Assembly (NCBI RefSeq): GCF_005938645.2
Contig: NZ_CP042171.1
Span: 5,084,001 to 5,148,000 of the forward strand
Direction of reading: 5' to 3'
Length of the DNA stretch: 64,000 nt
Source: Pedobacter sp. KBS0701
Lineage (GTDB): Bacteria; Bacteroidota; Bacteroidia; Sphingobacteriales; Sphingobacteriaceae
Positions 60,760-64,000 of this stretch are shown piece by piece (positions within the stretch are counted from its first letter, which is position 1; each line of letters begins with the position of its first letter). Below the pieces are notes generated by a model. That model saw only the letters and a program-made list of their open reading frames with translations. It was not told where the DNA came from and made no database searches. A program made the position numbers and the translations under genes.

Positions 60760-63000
60760 TTACCAGCCAGTATTTAATACTTCAATAGCCTTATCCAGCA
60801 GCTCATCTTTTCCTGCTGAAATACCTGCAATGGTTGGATAGATTTTATAATCAATTTTTACCCCTACTCTTTGTGTTGGCGTACCATTGGGATAAAAAAC
60901 GCCTAATCCTGAAATCATTGTGTTTAACCCACCAGGCAACACAATTGATGATACATTCCCGTCGGCACCAGCCGTGGTACTTCCAATTACCTTTACATTA
61001 GGTGTACTTTGAAAAGCCATGGTGGTATATTCGGCCTGGCTTTGGCTTGTTGCATTTACAATTACCACTATTTTGCCTTTGTATGCTTCACTTGATGATT
61101 GTCCGTTCTTTATTGGAGATCCGAAACTAAAAGCCCCGGGATAGCCTGTGCTGCCGGCAGTAAACTTAACAAATACACTTTTTTCATTTTTGATATAATT
61201 ACCAAATGTAAATGGCATAAATTCGGAAGGATAACAGCGCATATCAACAATAATTCCTTTGGTATTGGCAAAAAGCTTCTTAATTGCGGGCAACTGATCA
61301 TTTTTATATTTACCTGGGTAAACGTAACCGATATCCTGATTAATCAATTTAAATGCCTCTGCTTTTTCAGCCGCCGGGTTTTTATAGGCTAAGGCTAATT
61401 TTCCCATTGGCACGGTATAATCGAAAAGTTGGTTACCTCTTTTTACGCTGATTTTAATGCTGTTATCATTGCTCCTTAGTAAGTAGCTACCCGGCAGATC
61501 ACGGAGCTGAGTATCATAATTTGATGCAGCCGTTATCGGCAGGTATTCCCTAATCAGGCCTGGAATGTCTTTACCGTTAATAGCCGTAATCACATCACCT
61601 ACTGCAAGTTTACTTTTTACATCCAAAGTATCGGTATGTAAGGCCGTAATAATTAGCTTGTCTTCTATAAATTTAGCTTGAAAAGGCGCTGCCAGTTTGC
61701 CTTTAAAACCACTCAATGCTTTACTGCCCGACCATAAATTTGCATGTGTATCATGTACACGTGCAATTAAACTTAAAGCAGCTAAACTATAATCCTGCTC
61801 ATTTTTTGCACCTAAAAAAACCGGCAGGTTTGTGGTAAGTATTTTATTCCAATCTTCACCAATAACATTTTTATAAGGGAAAAAATAATTGATCATGCCC
61901 CAATAACGATAAAGCGACAATAAACGGTAACCCGCATCAGGAAAGGTCATCGAAGCATATCCCTTCTCGTTCTTAAACATCGGATTTCCAATATTTGGAT
62001 CCATTTCAATATAATAATTCGGACCTGTATTGCGGTTATCTTTGATGTAGGTTAACTTGTCGCCAAGCGATCTGCTTAGTACCGTACCATTAAGTAAGGA
62101 ACCATAATCTGGTGTAATTTCATATTTTTCAGCAGCTATTTTAGCACAGGTTTTACAGGGGTTTGGCTTTGGTAATTTATCCAGGTATTGCTCTAAAGTT
62201 ATGCTTAACTCCTGATTACTCTTAGCAGCGAGTACTGATGGTAAAAACCTAAAAAGTTCAGCATCCCAATTATAATCACCTTTAGCTATGGCCGGGTGAT
62301 GGTATTTTAAAAATGCCCAAAACTGTCCGGCAATCATAAGATTCGTTGTTTTTTGTTCATTAAGTTCAATTTGTTTAATCCCTGAACTGTTTTGGAAAGC
62401 AGTATCCAATTCTGCCTTCGCCAATTCTATTTTCATAAACTTAGCCTGTTCTATGGGCTTTCCATCTATAAAAAGTTCCAAATGATCAAACCAGGCTTTT
62501 CCGTCTCCGATTAATAAAGCACCAACATGTATCTCTCTCACCTCATCATTTTTGTAATCGAGTTTAATGCTAAATAATTGCCAATCGGTATTTCCTTTAA
62601 CGCCTCTGTTATTCATATTATCGAAGCCCATTGCTTTATGTTCTTTTCCGTCAAGGCGCATCCAAAGGCCGGCATAACCAGTTTTTACATTTTCTGTTTT
62701 GATGTAGCCCTTCAATTCGATCACTTTGCCTTCAAAAGCCTGGCTAATCGGAAAGTCGATTGCACCAAAATTGGCTTCCTGGCCAATCTGACTAATAGAT
62801 AAGCTATATTTTCCCGACTGTTTTGTGATACTATCTAAAACTACCTGATATGCTTTTTCCTGATTTTGATTAAAGGAAAACAGCCACGATAAGGGCTTTT
62901 TGGTACTTGGGTTTATATCTTCGAAATCGCCATTGAACCTGAATTGTGCCTTCACACAACAGGCAGAAAAAATGCATATAAATAATAGAGCTTGCTTCAT
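60760..63000 (-). CDS. Exported S41-family (C-terminal-processing-type) peptidase with N-terminal accessory domain
   Basis: 746 residues. Signal peptide to about residue 18. Residues about 20-190 look like a carbohydrate-binding-type beta-sandwich (GYIKTENVKTGYAGLWMRLD). A PDZ-like module around 465-510 holds KLAVGDVITAINGKDIPG. The S41 catalytic domain follows: GIIVDMRCYPSE, GKIVVIVNATSQSQAEYT with the likely nucleophile Ser, then STTAGADGNVSSIVLPGG. Periplasmic; substrate unknown. Monocistronic. Confidence 0.9.
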   Translation of the reverse strand: MKQALLFICIFSACCVKAQFRFNGDFEDINPSTKKPLSWLFSFNQNQEKAYQVVLDSITKQSGKYSLSISQIGQEANFGAIDFPISQAFEGKVIELKGYIKTENVKTGYAGLWMRLDGKEHKAMGFDNMNNRGVKGNTDWQLFSIKLDYKNDEVREIHVGALLIGDGKAWFDHLELFIDGKPIEQAKFMKIELAKAELDTAFQNSSGIKQIELNEQKTTNLMIAGQFWAFLKYHHPAIAKGDYNWDAELFRFLPSVLAAKSNQELSITLEQYLDKLPKPNPCKTCAKIAAEKYEITPDYGSLLNGTVLSRSLGDKLTYIKDNRNTGPNYYIEMDPNIGNPMFKNEKGYASMTFPDAGYRLLSLYRYWGMINYFFPYKNVIGEDWNKILTTNLPVFLGAKNEQDYSLAALSLIARVHDTHANLWSGSKALSGFKGKLAAPFQAKFIEDKLIITALHTDTLDVKSKLAVGDVITAINGKDIPGLIREYLPITAASNYDTQLRDLPGSYLLRSNDNSIKISVKRGNQLFDYTVPMGKLALAYKNPAAEKAEAFKLINQDIGYVYPGKYKNDQLPAIKKLFANTKGIIVDMRCYPSEFMPFTFGNYIKNEKSVFVKFTAGSTGYPGAFSFGSPIKNGQSSSEAYKGKIVVIVNATSQSQAEYTTMAFQSTPNVKVIGSTTAGADGNVSSIVLPGGLNTMISGLGVFYPNGTPTQRVGVKIDYKIYPTIAGISAGKDELLDKAIEVLNTGW

Positions 63001-63209
63001 AAGAACTGATTAAATTAGAGGTTTGTGCAAATTAGGTATTTAAATTATTTTTAAAAATCTTTCTCTCTTATTCAGTTTTATATCTCTGTAAAAAATATAA
63101 TATCTATTTATTTACTGAATAAAATGGAACCTTCTAATACACACACCAATTTTATGTACTCCATGCCTTTCTCTGTGTACATTGTTGTAAAAAACGGAGG
63201 CTCAGAACT

Positions 63210-63776
63210 TTAAAGCGATAACCGGCTTAAAGTTTCTCTGGTTACCCCAAGATAAGATGCAATAAGGGTTTTCGAAATCCTTTTGTGTAAAGATGGGTAT
63301 TGGTTAAGCCATTGTTTGTAACGCTCGCTGGCATTATTGCTCAGCAAGGCCAATACCCGTTTTTGCAAGGCCATATTGCCTGTAGTGTACTTTTTTCTAA
63401 AGAAATATTCCATTTTTCGGGAGGAGGCGCAAAGCTTTTCCTTGTTGTCAAAAGAGATGGAAAGTGTTTCAGTGTCTTCAATACAATCTACATTTAAGGT
63501 TGCCGGCATACCCGTGTTAAAAGCGTTCGGATCGGAAAACCACCACTCTTCCATGGCTAACTGTAAAATATATTCTTTTCCTTCATGGTCGGTATATGAA
63601 GATTTTACAATGCCTTTCACTACAAAATGCTCCTGACTGGCTACATCACCTGCCTGAATAATATACTGGTGCTTTTTGTATTTCCGCCTGGTAAAAAAAG
63701 ATGCAGCATGTTCAAATTCTTCATCTGTTAAACAAATAATCTGATGGATGTGCGTTCTTAAAAAATCTAATTCCAT
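63210..63776 (-). CDS. Crp/Fnr-family transcriptional regulator
   Basis: 188 residues. A cyclic-nucleotide-binding-like beta-roll (YKKHQYIIQAGDVASQEHFV and EWWFSDPNAF) and a C-terminal winged helix with KTLIASYLGVTRETLSRLS. No Cys cluster typical of oxygen-sensing Fnr, and the Bacteroidota form rarely binds cAMP by the E. coli residues. It is divergent from the partial gene at 63949, with an FNR-type palindrome between, so local regulation is likely. Confidence 0.92.
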   Translation of the reverse strand: MELDFLRTHIHQIICLTDEEFEHAASFFTRRKYKKHQYIIQAGDVASQEHFVVKGIVKSSYTDHEGKEYILQLAMEEWWFSDPNAFNTGMPATLNVDCIEDTETLSISFDNKEKLCASSRKMEYFFRKKYTTGNMALQKRVLALLSNNASERYKQWLNQYPSLHKRISKTLIASYLGVTRETLSRLSL

Positions 63777-63790
63777 GTTCCTGATGTAAA

Positions 63791-63825
63791 CAAATGTACT
63801 CTTTATTCAAGATTTTTAAATCCAA
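63791..63825 (-). promoter_or_regulatory. Predicted promoter of the Crp/Fnr gene
   Basis: Minus-strand TTG (63823-63825), a 24-bp spacer, and TACATTTG (63791-63798). The leader would be about 9 nt. Confidence 0.5.
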
Positions 63826-63851
63826 TACACCTGTTTTGACAAAATATTTGC

Positions 63852-63865
63852 GTGATAATCATCAC
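63852..63865. promoter_or_regulatory. FNR/CRP-type palindromic site GTGATAATCATCAC
   Basis: Perfect 5-bp inverted repeat GTGAT-N4-ATCAC, matching the TGATNNNNATCA core of Crp/Fnr operators. It lies between the divergent promoters of the Crp/Fnr gene and the 63949 gene. Confidence 0.55.
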
Positions 63866-63910
63866 ATAAAAATAGTGATGTATGTCCTTTCCAAAAGTTT
63901 AACCCTGCAT

Positions 63911-63918
63911 TATGTTTG
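63911..63918 (+). promoter_or_regulatory. Predicted -7 element (TATGTTTG) of the 63949 gene
   Basis: Perfect TAnnTTTG 38 bp before the partial gene's ATG. Confidence 0.5.
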
Positions 63919-63948
63919 CAACACACAATAACCAATTACAACACACAA

Positions 63949-64000
63949 ATGAAACTTAAATTACTAGCCTTAATTGCTGTATTATCTTATTTATTTAGTC
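63949..64000 (+). CDS. Partial gene: start of an exported protein (cut by window edge)
   Basis: Only 17 codons are visible: MKLKLLALIAVLSYLFS, a signal-peptide-like start behind a good -7 element and a candidate Crp/Fnr site. The product cannot be identified. Confidence 0.6.
   Translation, partial: MKLKLLALIAVLSYLFS

Overview
The window looks like the chromosome of a Bacteroidota soil or plant-litter bacterium of the Sphingobacteriaceae, most likely Pedobacter or a close relative. This rests on AT-rich DNA, TAnnTTTG-type -7 promoter elements with no Shine-Dalgarno sequences, many SpI- and SpII-exported hydrolases, lineage-type families (DUF4407, DUF4129/DUF4350/DUF58, Crp/Fnr proteins of about 190 aa) and many short foldback repeats between genes. 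Genus is inferred, not proven.

Region 1 (1-17.6 kb) is a pectin and galacturonate locus. From right to left on the minus strand it encodes pectin methylesterase (CE8), polygalacturonase (GH28), unsaturated-galacturonyl hydrolase (GH105 with an extra C-terminal domain) and pectate lyase (PL10). These are followed by the complete cytoplasmic isomerase pathway UxaB-UxaA-UxaC-KdgK-Eda, a hexuronate importer, and the start of a GapN-like aldehyde dehydrogenase that could consume the glyceraldehyde-3-phosphate made by Eda. A divergent pair, GH43 and a CE12 rhamnogalacturonan acetylesterase, trims side chains. No SusC/SusD pair lies in the window. Region 2 (17.6-25 kb) has an MHS-type transporter, a bestrophin, a TlpA-like thioredoxin, an ECF sigma/anti-sigma pair with a beta-repeat protein, and a four-copy 250-bp tandem repeat.

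Region 3 (25-36 kb) has dcd, an Sfp-type phosphopantetheinyl transferase, lipB, an SGNH lipoprotein and small membrane proteins. These are followed by a tightly coupled SpoIIM-membrane protein-DUF4129-DUF4350-MoxR-DUF58 cluster with a divergent RDD gene. Region 4 (36-43 kb) is a thiamine locus: a TPP riboswitch with an unusual internal insertion controls a TonB-dependent receptor and a ThiE-like gene. A DoxX-like membrane protein, a thiamine-pyrophosphokinase-like protein and a GNAT follow, and may also have their own promoter. A NadR-like kinase and a run of stem-loops lie next to it.

Region 5 (43-64 kb) is mostly housekeeping: carB without the allosteric domain, M28, M14, S41 and PepT peptidases, a rhomboid, a dipeptide epimerase, an aldose-1-epimerase-like protein and a Crp/Fnr regulator. 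It contains the clearest mobile-element evidence: a 494-bp element with 19-bp terminal inverted repeats and an 8-bp target duplication (46773-47266) that split an older foldback repeat, plus a diverged inverted relative at 54.2-54.55 kb. No rRNA, tRNA, CRISPR array, phage or transposase gene was recognised.
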